Below, in pieces: positions 36,101-44,751 of a stretch of 64,000 nt of DNA. The notes beneath the pieces were generated by a model, which saw nothing but the letters and a program-made list of their open reading frames with translations, was not told where the DNA came from and ran no database searches. Position 1 is the first letter of the stretch. Each line of letters begins with the position of its first letter. The stretch is taken from contig NZ_CP055156.1 of NCBI RefSeq assembly GCF_014217805.1, positions 3,230,585-3,294,584 on the forward strand, read 5' to 3'. The position numbers and the translations under genes are program-made. The DNA comes from Adhaeribacter swui. GTDB lineage: Bacteria; Bacteroidota; Bacteroidia; Cytophagales; Hymenobacteraceae.

Positions 36101-36455
36101 ATTCGACAAAACTACAATTACCATTCCGGCCGGAAAAAACATTACCCTTCTTTTTAATAACCGCGATCAGATGGCACATAATGTAGTAATTGTAAAACCA
36201 GGCAATACAGAGAAAGTAGGAAAGGCTGCCGATGCCATGGCTACTTTAAAAGACGGCTACGAAAAAAACTTTGTGCCCTCCATACCCGAAGTATTATATG
36301 CTACCCCGCTGGTAAATGCCGGTAAAACTTTTCGCCTGGATTTTAAAGCACCGGCTAAACCCGGCGAGTATCCCTTTATCTGTTCTTTCCCCGGTCACTG
36401 GCGAGTCATGAAAGGTATAATTAAGGTAGTGGAGCAGCCGTTAGCTTTAAAGTAA
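33186..36455 (+). CDS. SGNH hydrolase / membrane-bound dehydrogenase / HEAT / cupredoxin fusion
   Basis: From the ATG at 33186 the protein has 1089 residues with a lipoprotein signal (MNKKLFFFPLCVLLFLFLSC). An SGNH-like domain (about 30-235) carries HIVFVGNTFAVAL, IFACFGLNEAFKGPDSL and GIHLNDRGYRQV. A PVC-type dehydrogenase propeller follows (about 345-685: LDFPVANPVSFTFDPQGRMWLGTMP, GAEDSHHAISNYTWGPDGALYMHEG, FRPVDIKFGPDGALYVLDW). HEAT-like helices span 705-905. A type-1 copper domain ends the protein (about 958-1085) with likely ligands His998, Cys1066, His1071 and Met1075 (CSFPGHWRVM). In related proteins a cytochrome c usually takes this place. The first domain lacks an obvious GDS serine motif, so hydrolase activity is uncertain. 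Confidence 0.85.
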   Translation: MNKKLFFFPLCVLLFLFLSCGRKAAVYPLNPEPNSHIVFVGNTFAVALQENNYLETFLYKSFPEKNLTIRNLAWSADEVNLQPRPVNFGSLDQHLQNQKADVIFACFGLNEAFKGPDSLQSFQQQLSKFLRHLQQQKYNGRSTPQVILVSPIAHEKLVGFLPDPAAHNQNLKKYTQGMWQVAENLKIPFIDLYEPTAQLMASNADSLTSNGIHLNDRGYRQVSEIMAQALDLPVSTWYSDATFANLRKVIKIKNQHFFYRFRAGNEEYIYGRRREWAGGQALPAELPQIDQIVLQLDSLIWAGASGNPAPDMQKVQNAIQFARQYTPLKESREALEKAKSQFILQEGYEINLFASELDFPVANPVSFTFDPQGRMWLGTMPAYPHYYPGSPPDDQIIILEDTNQDGKADKHTVFADSLYLPLGFELGDGGAYVTQAPNFVFLKDTNNDGHADQKKILLTGFGAEDSHHAISNYTWGPDGALYMHEGTFLHSQVETPYGPVRGANGITWRYEPRTFKLEPYVSYPYANPWGNVFTRTGTHIIGDVSTGMNYFAPPLTVAINYPIKHKEMKDFLTSPQRPKTCGLEIISSRQFPESAQGNILFNTFIGFQGIKQHKLAEDGSGIIAQETEPLLQSKDPNFRPVDIKFGPDGALYVLDWYDAIIQHGEQAFRDSLRDHTRGRIWRITYKNKNTLKPLDLTQLNLSQLLDQLKVYEDRTRYRTRMQLRTFAAEQVMPALAKWLAGLNPKDADYAYHKLEGLWVYQQFNQPEEKLLNELLKSPDYHVRAAATRVLFYWREHIKDAEAKLIAMAHDAAPRVRVEAIAWLSHFNTEASVKALLAATALPSDDYINYALNESFKHLKPVWMAMFKNNQQFLADEPEKAARLLQPLASQKDLNATEYFVKDDPLWHAYSYRALSPEDYAALANVPAVTRFRKSLPELPADDQVQPVKTPKPTNSKPEGFVIQVASVPGKMLFDKTTITIPAGKNITLLFNNRDQMAHNVVIVKPGNTEKVGKAADAMATLKDGYEKNFVPSIPEVLYATPLVNAGKTFRLDFKAPAKPGEYPFICSFPGHWRVMKGIIKVVEQPLALK

Positions 36456-36883
36456 CCCGTCCAAAGTAAAAGCACGGATAAGCAACCAATAGATTTACCC
36501 ACACCAGCCCAAACTTATACTTGTGATTAGGTGATTTTTTAAAACTTAGCTGCGGAATTTCAAATTTTTAAAAATTTTAAATTTTACTCACCCGCTATGC
36601 AATAGTTAGCCTGAGCCAGGTGCAAGCAATGAGGCTAAACTGTTCTGTTGTTCACCGTTTTTTAGCGTCTGGATCTATCGTGTATTTCAAAATAACTATT
36701 CCAGAATAACCGCATCTCCTTCCCTGTTTTTAGGGAGGTGCCATAGGCGGAAGGGTATTTATATCCAGACAAAAAGAACAAATCCCTCAGCAATGAAACA
36801 ACTGCAGTAAGAAGTAAATCCTTACCATAGATATAACAGACGAAAGCAAAAACCGGTGCTTCGCCAAAATAACCCACTTTTCC
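36456..36883. other. 430-bp gap between convergent genes, no gene seen
   Basis: Contains the AT-palindromic motif near 36560-36585 and a weak hairpin around 36715-36740. A 71-codon minus-strand frame exists but looks non-coding. Nothing else recognised. Confidence 0.4.
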
Positions 36884-37753
36884 CTACTGCTGCGCCGACT
36901 CTTGCATTTGATTAACCAATACATCTACGTAGTAAGAAGTATGATTTTGACCCTGGGTTTTAAGAATTCCCCGAATCGGGCTGCAATCGCTGTAATCGAT
37001 ACCGTGCGCGGCTTTAATATGATCTGCGCCGGCTAAAAGATTATTGGTGGGGTCAAAGCCGAACCAACCATAGCCCGGTATAAAAGCTTCGACCCAGGCG
37101 TGCATCACTGCTGAGCCTACTAAGTTACCGCCCTGGTTTAAATAACCCGAAACGTAGCGGCATGGAATGCGGTTGAGCCGGGCAATAGACAAAAACAAAT
37201 GCGTATAATCTTGGCAAACACCTTTGCCCAAATGAAAAACTTCGCTGGCCGTTGTATGCACGTTAGTAGGCACCGGGTCAAACTCCAGCAACTCGTATAC
37301 ATACTGGTTTAAGGTAGTTAAATAATCAAAAACGGGTTGTTTTAAGGGCCGGTTTAAGAGCTTGCTGTGGTAGGCCTCCAGAATGCTGGTATAACGGGTA
37401 AAGCCCAGGTATAAATGATGGTCGATGTAAAAGTTACGGTTGGCCAGCAGGACTTGTTCTTCCGAAATAGGCAAAGAATTAACGCTAAGCCAGGGTCGGC
37501 TTTTTTCGATGGTAGCCCGCATCGAAAATTTAAAATCGCTGAAATGCTTGGTAGACCGCAGGCAATATACCTGAAAACCAAAAGGGTTGCTGTGGGTATA
37601 TAATTCCTGCCCCAGCGAATTGTAGAAAGATAAGCTGGTAATTTTTTGCGTGGCATCCTGGCAGGGAGCCACTATAAACTCAAACAGCGCTTCGGTTACC
37701 GGGGCGTCGTATTTGTTGTGCGTGTGGTAGTTGATGTGGTATTCGGTAGCCAT
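36884..37753 (-). CDS. Transglutaminase-like cysteine protease of the ATP-grasp/alpha-E operon
   Basis: From the ATG at 37753 the protein has 289 residues; the frame continues to a TTG at 37771. It has the bacterial transglutaminase N-terminal domain (YHTHNKYDAPVTEALFEFIVAP) and the papain-like core. The catalytic triad, numbered on the longer frame, is Cys186 in KGVCQDYTH, His224 in VMHAWVEAF and Asp240 in WFGFDPTNN. It is cytosolic (no signal). It is the third gene of a three-gene minus-strand operon with the alpha-E and ATP-grasp genes, a set seen across many bacteria. By analogy the operon makes or processes a peptide-like amide bond, but its product is not known to me. Confidence 0.9.
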   Translation of the reverse strand: MATEYHINYHTHNKYDAPVTEALFEFIVAPCQDATQKITSLSFYNSLGQELYTHSNPFGFQVYCLRSTKHFSDFKFSMRATIEKSRPWLSVNSLPISEEQVLLANRNFYIDHHLYLGFTRYTSILEAYHSKLLNRPLKQPVFDYLTTLNQYVYELLEFDPVPTNVHTTASEVFHLGKGVCQDYTHLFLSIARLNRIPCRYVSGYLNQGGNLVGSAVMHAWVEAFIPGYGWFGFDPTNNLLAGADHIKAAHGIDYSDCSPIRGILKTQGQNHTSYYVDVLVNQMQESAQQ

Positions 37754-37780
37754 AGTTTGGGGCAGTAGCAAGATTTATTT

Positions 37781-38731
37781 TTAATACACCAGATATTTTT
37801 CTTCCAGGAGGCGAGCCAGATTGTACAGTTTATCGAGGGTTTTGGTCATAAATTCCGCGGCATTTTCTTCTACTTCCTCAATCGTTAAAAATTGCAGTTG
37901 CGTCGCAAGTTTCCCTATTTTAAAAGTTAGAGAGCCTTTGGTATTGGCCCCTTCCTGAAAGCCGATTGCCTGAATGTTGTTTTGCAAATAAGTAAGGTTG
38001 TAAGTTAATGCTTTGGGGAAAGCCGGGTTAAAAATTAAAAAATCCAGGATGTTGCGGCGCGAAGAACTATTTTTGTAATGCCGGTTGAACATATCAAAAG
38101 ATTCGGCGCTTTTCAGGAGCATGGTCCACTGGTAACTTTCGATGGGGCCACCCAATTTACCGGGATCAATTTTGGCAATATCGTATAACTTGGTATTGAT
38201 AATTTTACAAAGCTGCATGGCGCGCTCCAGGTGAATTCCCAACGAAATCAGCATCCAGACCTCGTTCCGGATTAAGGTATTAGAAACATAGCCTTTGGCT
38301 AAAGTGCAAAACTCTTCTACTTCGCGCGAAAAATTAAAAATTCCTTTGTGCTGAAACTTAGCCGCGTTGTAATTATTTACATTATGATAAAACCGGTTTA
38401 CTACTTCCCATAACTCAATCGAAATACTGTCGCGGGTGCCCCGGGCATTTTCACGGATGCCGTTGATGTTAGTCGCAATAGAAAAAGGGTTGGTATCGTC
38501 GAGGGTAATGAAATACAAGATATCATCGTCGGTAAGTTGGGAGTGTTTTTGGTAATAAGCCGCTTGCACGCCCACCATATCCAGAATAGACTCTAGGGCA
38601 ATTTCTTTGTTTTGGGCCAGGGGAGCATCCAACGACGAAACGTAATGCACTTTGGTGTACCGGGCCACGTGTTCGGCCCGCTCTATGTAGCGCCCCAGCC
38701 AGAATAAACTATTACCAATTCTTGATAACAT
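37781..38731 (-). CDS. Alpha-E domain protein (DUF403)
   Basis: A 316-residue, almost entirely helical cytosolic protein beginning MLSRIGNSLFWLGRYIERAEHVARYTKVHY, the exact signature of the alpha-E (DUF403) family. Other family blocks are TLDDTNPFSIATNINGIRENARGTRDSIS, EVWMLISLGIHLERAMQLCKIINT and a closing helix NLARLLEEKYLVY. No catalytic residues are known for the family. It lies 27 bp upstream of the transglutaminase-like gene and about 115 bp downstream of the ATP-grasp gene on the same strand, with a degenerate short-repeat tract in the latter gap. It probably partners the ATP-grasp enzyme. Confidence 0.92.
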   Translation of the reverse strand: MLSRIGNSLFWLGRYIERAEHVARYTKVHYVSSLDAPLAQNKEIALESILDMVGVQAAYYQKHSQLTDDDILYFITLDDTNPFSIATNINGIRENARGTRDSISIELWEVVNRFYHNVNNYNAAKFQHKGIFNFSREVEEFCTLAKGYVSNTLIRNEVWMLISLGIHLERAMQLCKIINTKLYDIAKIDPGKLGGPIESYQWTMLLKSAESFDMFNRHYKNSSSRRNILDFLIFNPAFPKALTYNLTYLQNNIQAIGFQEGANTKGSLTFKIGKLATQLQFLTIEEVEENAAEFMTKTLDKLYNLARLLEEKYLVY

Positions 38732-38862
38732 GTGTTGGTTAGATGGTTTGAAAGTTGGTTAAAAGTTGGAAGGTTGTAAAGTTGAAAGGTTATAAATTAA
38801 CCTACTCAACAATCAAAACTGTGGTCCGTGGACCATGGACCATCGACTATGGGCCAGGAGCC
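38732..38862. repeat. Degenerate short tandem repeats, including a heptamer array
   Basis: The gap between the ATP-grasp and alpha-E genes is low-complexity. From 38732 to about 38791 variants of GTTG/GGTT-A-rich octamers recur. From 38821 to 38862 six consecutive 7-nt units can be read (GTGGTCC, GTGGACC, ATGGACC, ATCGACT, ATGGGCC, AGGAGCC), running into the last five codons of the ATP-grasp gene, whose stop is at 38847-38849. Confidence 0.6.
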
Positions 38863-40334
38863 AACACCCAGGTATCTTTGGAGCCGCCGCCTTGCGATGA
38901 ATTAACGACTAAACTGCCCTTCGTAAGCGCTACCCTGGATAATCCGCCTTTTAACACGAATTGCTTGTCTTTGCCGAGTAAGGTGTAAGTGCGTAAATCA
39001 ATGTGCCGTCCTTCAAACTTGTTCTCGTCTTCGATAAAGGTAGAATGTAACGAAAGCGACATAATGGGTTGGGCAATGTACTTGCGGCGATTTGCTTTAA
39101 TGGCTCTTTTTAATTCTTCGCGTTGCTCCCGCGTAGAAGAACTGCCCACCAGAATGCCGTAGCCTCCCGATTCATCCACGGGTTTTACCACCAACTCTTC
39201 CATGTGTTCCAGCACGTAGTGGTAATCCGAATCAATTTCGCAACGGTAGGTATGCACGTTATTTAGGATAGGTTCTTCGTCCAGGTAATATTTAATAATG
39301 GCCGGTACGTAGCTGTAAACGGCTTTATCGTCGGCGGCACCGGTGCCGGGGGCGTTCAGCAAGGTAACGTTGCCTTCGCGGTAAGCGCCCAAAATACCCG
39401 GTATGCCTAGCACCGAATCCGGATTAAAGGCCAGAGGATCGATAAACGGGTCGTCGATGCGGCGGTAAATGACATCTACTTTCTGCGGGCCGTAAATGGT
39501 TTTCATGTACACGTAATTGCGATCCACAAACAAATCGCGGCCTTCTACCAGCGGAATGCCCATGTTCAGGGCCAGAAAAGCGTGTTCGTAGTAAGCCGAG
39601 TTATAAACGCCTGGGGTTAAAACCACGCAATTGGGTTCGTTATCGCTTTCGGGTGCCACCGATTGCATGATGGCCAGTAATTGCTGCGGATAATCCTGCA
39701 CCGACAAAATATTATGCTTCCGGAAAAGATTAAAAAGCGTTTTTTTCATGGCTTCGCGGTTCGAAAGCACGTAGCTCACGCCCGAAGGGCAGCGCACATT
39801 ATCTTCCAGCACGTAGTATTGGCCGTCGCGGTGTTTAATTAAATCGGTTCCGGAAATATGGTTATAAATATTGCCTACCGGGTTAAACCCCAGCATGGCT
39901 TTGGTATAGTGGCTCGAACTAAAAATTAATTCCGGCGGTACAATGCCATCACGCAATATTTGTTTTTTGTGGTAAATATCCTGAATAAACAGGTTAATAG
40001 CCATGTTACGCTGAATAACGCCTCGCTCCAGGTGACTCCAATCTTGGGCCGAAATAATGCGGGGAAATAAATCAAACGGAAAAATGCGTTCTACGCCGCG
40101 GGCTTTATCGGAGTAAACTGCAAACGTTACCCCTTGGTTAAAGAAAGAAACTTTAGCCAGTTCATTCAATTCTTTAAAATCATCGGCGGTAAAGTGTTTG
40201 AACTGGTCCAGCACCAATCTATAATGCGGCAACACTTCTCCATCCAAGCTAAAAACTTCATCCAGAAAAGCGGGATTTAGGTGGTAGTCTTGAAAAATGC
40301 CTTTGTACATTTCAAAATTCCGAACATTATTCAT
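38847..40334 (-). CDS. Circularly permuted type 2 ATP-grasp protein (DUF404/DUF407)
   Basis: A 495-residue cytosolic protein of normal family length. Family blocks include VERIFPFDLFPRIISAQDWSHLERGVIQRNMAINLFIQDIYH, ISGTDLIKHRDGQYYVLEDNVRCPSGVSYVLSNRE, VDVIYRRIDDPFIDP and EELVVKPVDESGGYGILVGSS, the last being the ATP-grasp glycine-rich lysine segment, with a closing IDLRTYTLLG. ATP-grasp enzymes form amide or thioester bonds through acyl phosphates; here the substrate is unknown, perhaps a carboxylate and an amine joined into a peptide-like compound. It is the first gene of the operon. Its final codons overlap a tandem heptamer array, which may have altered the C-terminus. Confidence 0.92.
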   Translation of the reverse strand: MNNVRNFEMYKGIFQDYHLNPAFLDEVFSLDGEVLPHYRLVLDQFKHFTADDFKELNELAKVSFFNQGVTFAVYSDKARGVERIFPFDLFPRIISAQDWSHLERGVIQRNMAINLFIQDIYHKKQILRDGIVPPELIFSSSHYTKAMLGFNPVGNIYNHISGTDLIKHRDGQYYVLEDNVRCPSGVSYVLSNREAMKKTLFNLFRKHNILSVQDYPQQLLAIMQSVAPESDNEPNCVVLTPGVYNSAYYEHAFLALNMGIPLVEGRDLFVDRNYVYMKTIYGPQKVDVIYRRIDDPFIDPLAFNPDSVLGIPGILGAYREGNVTLLNAPGTGAADDKAVYSYVPAIIKYYLDEEPILNNVHTYRCEIDSDYHYVLEHMEELVVKPVDESGGYGILVGSSSTREQREELKRAIKANRRKYIAQPIMSLSLHSTFIEDENKFEGRHIDLRTYTLLGKDKQFVLKGGLSRVALTKGSLVVNSSQGGGSKDTWVLAPGP

Positions 40335-40810
40335 TCTGTTGGTGGTATGGATTTGTAATTAGGTGAAAGTAATTAATTTTTATTAAAATTTGGGGTTTGT
40401 GCTTTTAATTTTATCTGTAATATTTTAAAAATGATTAAATTTTTAAAATATAAGGTAAATTTTAAGCTATTATATTAAGTATATTGTTTTTTATTTGGCT
40501 ATACGTTTATACGTAGTTCTAGAACTTTTCTAGTAATAGTTTTTAACTGAAAGCTGCAGTTTTTTAAAAAATCTAAATTTGAAAGTAGGCCCGTAAAAAC
40601 TAAGTGAATGCTTCTGGGGTGATTGCGCAGGCCGAGAGAAGGTGGCGCGCTTACTTTTGCCTACGTAAGTAAAAGTTAATGCCTGTTACTTAACCGGGCA
40701 GATTGTTGTTGGGGACTTTTTGATAGAAAGCTATTTGACTTTTAGACTCCCGGAATAAATTTATCGTACAGAATACTGCAAAATATCGGACCCTAAACCA
40801 AACGCCTCTC
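40335..40810. other. 475-bp divergent gap, no gene seen
   Basis: Very AT-rich between the ATP-grasp operon promoter and the small gene at 40811. A weak inverted pair TTACTT/AAGTAA lies near 40650-40675. No gene, RNA or repeat identified. Confidence 0.4.
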
Positions 40811-41053
40811 ATGAAAAAATATAAAGCTGTAAAAAGCATTTCCGCCGAATCTTTTGAAACGGAACTAAACACGCTGGCTAAAGCCGGTTGGAAAGTAATA
40901 TCGGCTAACTTAACGCAAGCCGGTGTAAAAGGCGATGAAGCAATTTTTTTTGCCTTATTGGTGATGAATGATGTAGACGTAGAATTAAAACAACTCCTGG
41001 AAGAGAATGTAGACGAACTGGAAGATATTGATCTAAACCCTTCGGATAATTAA
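40811..41053 (+). CDS. Small DUF4177-like protein
   Basis: An 80-residue acidic protein. MKKYKAVKSISAESFETELNTLAKAGWKVISANLT matches the compact pattern of DUF4177-type proteins (YKVV...LNxLGxxGWELVS). The remainder is a helical acidic tail (ELKQLLEENVDELEDIDLNPSDN). No signal peptide. The start ATG sits just after an AT-rich leader and the codon use fits the genome, so I consider it a real gene. A GC-rich hairpin follows 10 bp after the stop. Function unknown. Confidence 0.65.
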   Translation: MKKYKAVKSISAESFETELNTLAKAGWKVISANLTQAGVKGDEAIFFALLVMNDVDVELKQLLEENVDELEDIDLNPSDN

Positions 41054-41398
41054 GCGGCTAGTCCCCGGCACCCGTGCTACACCGGTGCCGGGGTAACTCC
41101 CAAATAATTCTGAAATATTTCGTATAGCGTTATAAAATGCATGTTACAGACTGGGCGCAGCAAGGATTCTTTTCACTAATCAACTGCTTTAAACTTTTCT
41201 GGAAATAAAATTTTTTAAAAATTTATAAAAGCTAGTTCTGTTGTATTTACTAAATCCGCTATAATTATTAGGCAATTACCACAGAAAAATACACTTTTAA
41301 GAAGCCGCTGCTTTAAGTTTGCGTTATATAAATTATAACCAGATTTAGCTACGCATTGCGGCTTCTCTGGTTATTCATATAGCTCTCTTGTCAGGCGA
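41054..41398. other. Gap with GC-rich hairpin, no gene
   Basis: 345 bp between the DUF4177-like gene and the subtilase. Apart from the hairpin at 41063-41093 and an AT-palindromic stretch near 41205-41225 I see nothing. Confidence 0.4.
41063..41093 (+). terminator. Probable terminator hairpin
   Basis: CCCCGGCACC (41063-41072) pairs with GGTGCCGGGG (41084-41093) around an 11-nt loop directly after the small gene. No T-run follows, so it is a weaker terminator candidate. Confidence 0.55.
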
Positions 41399-44300
41399 AT
41401 GATTACACGATTACTTCTTTTCTGCTTTATTTTCGCGTTAGTTTATGGGAGTAGCGCGCAAAAGCGACTGGTACCTGATACCGTTCAGGCAAAATCGGCT
41501 ACAGCGCTGGGTTTGCTATTAATTAAATTTAAACCGGGTTACTCTGGAGCCGCCAATCTAAGCCGACAAGCCAACCAGGCTATTAATCCGTTGCAGCAAG
41601 TATTATCGCAAATAAAAGCCAGTACTTTTCAGCCAAAATTTCCCCGGCCTCAATCTTCGTCTTATTCAAAGCCCGGTCAGGTAGATTTAACTTTATGGTA
41701 CCAAGTGCAATACCAAAGGCCGGATCTTACCTTAACGCAACTGCGGCAACTGCTGTTAGCTACCGGAGTAATCGACCACGTAGAACCGGTTTATCAGCCC
41801 CAGCTTTTGTATCAACCCAACGACCCTTTAGCCGACTCAGTTACCGGTAAGCAATTTTATTTAAAGCAAATTCAGGCGTATAAAGCCTGGAACATCGAAA
41901 AAGGAGATTCCTCGATCGTTATCGGGATTTTAGATACCGGCAACCGCCTGAGCCATGAAGATTTGCAAAGTTCCTTGAAGCATAATTACGCCGACCCCAT
42001 AGATGGCCTGGATAATGATCAGGATGGTTTTGTAGATAACTTTTCGGGCTGGGACCTGGCCGATGACGATAACGACCCAACCGACACTAACGGACATGGT
42101 ACTTTTGTAACCGGTATGGCCGCTGGCAGCCCCGATAATAACACAGGCATTACCGGAGTAGGTTTTAATTGCCGGTATTTACCCATTAAAGTTTTTCCCT
42201 CTAAACCCAACGGGAATTTTGCAGGCTACGAAGCCATTGTGTACGCCGCAGACCATGGTTGCCAAGTTATAAACTTATCCTGGGGCGGCGAAAACCCGTA
42301 CTCGCAGTTTGAGCAGGACGTAATTAACTACGCAGTTATCAATAAAAATGCAGTGGTAGTGGCGGCCGGCGGCAACACACCCAAAGAAACTTATTTTTAT
42401 CCGGCATCCTACGAAAATGTGCTTGCGGTAAGTGCTGTTAACAAAAACGATGTAAAAGACCCGAGTCAAACCTATAATTACCAAATCGACCTAACGGCGC
42501 CCGGTATAGCCGTAACTACCACCAGTAACAATAGCAATAATGCTTATGCGGCCGTGGGGGGCTCTTCTTTTGCTTCGCCAGTGGTTGCGGCAGCGGCCAG
42601 CTTGCTCCGGCACCATTTCCCGGATTATACAGCTCGCCAAATAGCCGAACAACTGCGGGTAATGGCCGATAATAATTACGGGGCGGGCACTAACCAAAAC
42701 TACCCGGAAAAACTGGGTTACGGCCGGGTAAATGTGTACCGGGCTCTAACTGCGTCTGCCCCCAAAGCCGTTCGGAATACTAATCATAACGCAGACTACC
42801 AAAAAGCTTTTGCTGGTAATGTAATGCCCATAACCGGCACTTTTCAAAATATATTAAGCCCTACCAATAATTTATTTATTACCTTATCTTCTGCTTCGCC
42901 TTACGTATCGGTTATCCGGAGCACCTTTGTGGCCGGCGCTATGGCTACGTTAAGTACAAAAACTAATTCTGAACAGCCTTTTCAGGTTTTAATTAGCAAG
43001 GATATTCCTTTTAATCAACCCGTTGTTTTCCGGTACGGGTATTCGGATGGCATCTACACCGATTACCAGTATTTTACCCTGAATCTTAACCCCAACTATG
43101 TTACTTTAAAAATAAATGATTTACAGGTAACGGTAGCCAGCGAAGGTAATTTTGGTTACAACGATCTGGATCCGGGTTTGGGCGAAGGGGTAAAATTTAA
43201 AAATTTAGGTTCCCTGCTGAGCGAAGGCGGCTTACTGATTGGTACTTCGCCGGAAAAAGTGTCGGATAACATTCGTAACGAAGCTTTAAAATCCGACAAC
43301 AACTTTACCTCTTTGGCGGGGGTGCACTTTGTAGAAGAAGGCAAGCGGGCCGATGAAGAAGCTGCAGGCGCTTTCCGGGATAAATATCCGGCGCAAGGGA
43401 TGGTTGGGGTAAAAGTAAAACAAAGGGCTTTTGCCTGGCAAAATGCCCCGGATAATCAATACGTGATTCTGGAATATCAAATTACCAACACTACCCCGGA
43501 TTCTTTAACTAACCTGCACGCGGGCTTGTTTGCCGACTGGGATATTGCTAACTACGCCAACAACGTAGCCGAGTGGGATTCGGTAACCCGCACAGGTTAT
43601 ACCTATCAACCTAACCTGAAAAACGTTTACGCGGGTATTTCCTTGCTAACACCGCAGCCAGTTACCACCTACGCCCTTAACAACCCCAGCGATAACCCCG
43701 AAGCTATTAACCTGACCGATGGCTTTACGGATGCAGATAAATTTACGGCTCTCCAGAATACAGCAAAGCAATTTCAAAACTCGGGATCTAAAGGCAGTGA
43801 TGTAGCGCAAGTGGTTGGGGCAAACTTACAATTCTTGGCGCCAGGCGATAGCACCACTTTGGCTTTTGCCATACTAGGCGCCGAATCGTTACCGAACCTG
43901 CAAGAACAAGCCCGGGCGGCCCTTCATAAATACCAGCAAATAAAAACCGGTCCCGTGCTCGTAAAACAAATAGATTCGGTTTGCGTCGGCACAAGCGCCA
44001 CCATCCAGCCAGCAGGAGGGCAGAAGTTTCGGTTTTACGCTGATCCGGAAAAAGACACGCTATTAAATACCGGGCGAACGTTTACTATGCCTCCGGTTAA
44101 AACAGCAGCTACCTACTACATCAGCAACGTGGATTCGCTGTACGAGAGTGCGGTAACTCCCGTCACCATTGTGCCAGCCATTAGTACCGTTAATTTTGCT
44201 TTTTCGCCCGATCCGGTACCTGCCAGCGTTAAAGGCCGCATCAGTTTTTTTGATTCTACATTACTGGCAAAGCAATGGCATTGGGATTTTGGCAACGGAA

Positions 44301-44701
44301 CGCAAAGTCAGGAGCAAAACCCCACGGCGCAATTTACGCAGCCCGGAATTTACCCGGTAACCTTACGCGTAACCAACCAATACGGCTGCGTCGATTCCCT
44401 GACCAAAAACGTAGAAATTAAATACGCGGATTATATACAAACCTGGCAGGCTTCCGATTTTTTAATATTTCCCATTCCTACGGGGCAAAACTTAACCATA
44501 ACCATATCCGAAGGCATTGATTCTACCAACGGCATAACCGTAACTTTACTAGACGCTATTGGTAAACAGGTATTTACGCAGGTAACTTACCAAACCGGGC
44601 CTACCCCGTATAATTTAAACAATTTAGCCAATGGCATTTATTACTTGCGAATAAGCGGTAAAGGCGGGGTGATTACCCGCCGCGTAGAATTACTCCGGTA
44701 A
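41399..44701 (+). CDS. T9SS-exported subtilisin-like serine protease (S8) with PKD domain
   Basis: An 1100-residue protein with signal peptide (MITRLLLFCFIFALVYGSSA). The S8 catalytic triad is Asp179 in IVIGILDTG, His233 in NGHGTFVTGM and Ser390 in GGSSFASPVV (the usual GTSMA is GSSFA here). An aspartate-rich loop LDNDQDGFVDN (about 204-214) may bind calcium. The middle part (about 440-840) is beta-rich. A PKD domain with WDFGNGTQSQEQNPTAQFTQPGIYPVTLRVTN precedes a C-terminal type IX secretion sorting domain of about 80 residues (FPIPTGQNLTITI ... GIYYLRISGKGG). It should be secreted across the outer membrane to degrade protein. Monocistronic. Confidence 0.92.
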   Translation: MITRLLLFCFIFALVYGSSAQKRLVPDTVQAKSATALGLLLIKFKPGYSGAANLSRQANQAINPLQQVLSQIKASTFQPKFPRPQSSSYSKPGQVDLTLWYQVQYQRPDLTLTQLRQLLLATGVIDHVEPVYQPQLLYQPNDPLADSVTGKQFYLKQIQAYKAWNIEKGDSSIVIGILDTGNRLSHEDLQSSLKHNYADPIDGLDNDQDGFVDNFSGWDLADDDNDPTDTNGHGTFVTGMAAGSPDNNTGITGVGFNCRYLPIKVFPSKPNGNFAGYEAIVYAADHGCQVINLSWGGENPYSQFEQDVINYAVINKNAVVVAAGGNTPKETYFYPASYENVLAVSAVNKNDVKDPSQTYNYQIDLTAPGIAVTTTSNNSNNAYAAVGGSSFASPVVAAAASLLRHHFPDYTARQIAEQLRVMADNNYGAGTNQNYPEKLGYGRVNVYRALTASAPKAVRNTNHNADYQKAFAGNVMPITGTFQNILSPTNNLFITLSSASPYVSVIRSTFVAGAMATLSTKTNSEQPFQVLISKDIPFNQPVVFRYGYSDGIYTDYQYFTLNLNPNYVTLKINDLQVTVASEGNFGYNDLDPGLGEGVKFKNLGSLLSEGGLLIGTSPEKVSDNIRNEALKSDNNFTSLAGVHFVEEGKRADEEAAGAFRDKYPAQGMVGVKVKQRAFAWQNAPDNQYVILEYQITNTTPDSLTNLHAGLFADWDIANYANNVAEWDSVTRTGYTYQPNLKNVYAGISLLTPQPVTTYALNNPSDNPEAINLTDGFTDADKFTALQNTAKQFQNSGSKGSDVAQVVGANLQFLAPGDSTTLAFAILGAESLPNLQEQARAALHKYQQIKTGPVLVKQIDSVCVGTSATIQPAGGQKFRFYADPEKDTLLNTGRTFTMPPVKTAATYYISNVDSLYESAVTPVTIVPAISTVNFAFSPDPVPASVKGRISFFDSTLLAKQWHWDFGNGTQSQEQNPTAQFTQPGIYPVTLRVTNQYGCVDSLTKNVEIKYADYIQTWQASDFLIFPIPTGQNLTITISEGIDSTNGITVTLLDAIGKQVFTQVTYQTGPTPYNLNNLANGIYYLRISGKGGVITRRVELLR

Positions 44702-44751
44702 AGCAACGCTATTTCTTAAAAATTAAAAATGCCGGAATGTCGTTGTTGTTT

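Noticed and set aside
36662-36877. 71-codon minus-strand frame in the gap before the transglutaminase gene
   Set aside because: Codon use and composition look non-coding, and no motif or clear leader is seen.
38755-38988. 77-codon plus-strand frame
   Set aside because: It spans the short tandem repeats and the antisense end of the ATP-grasp gene; no independent support.
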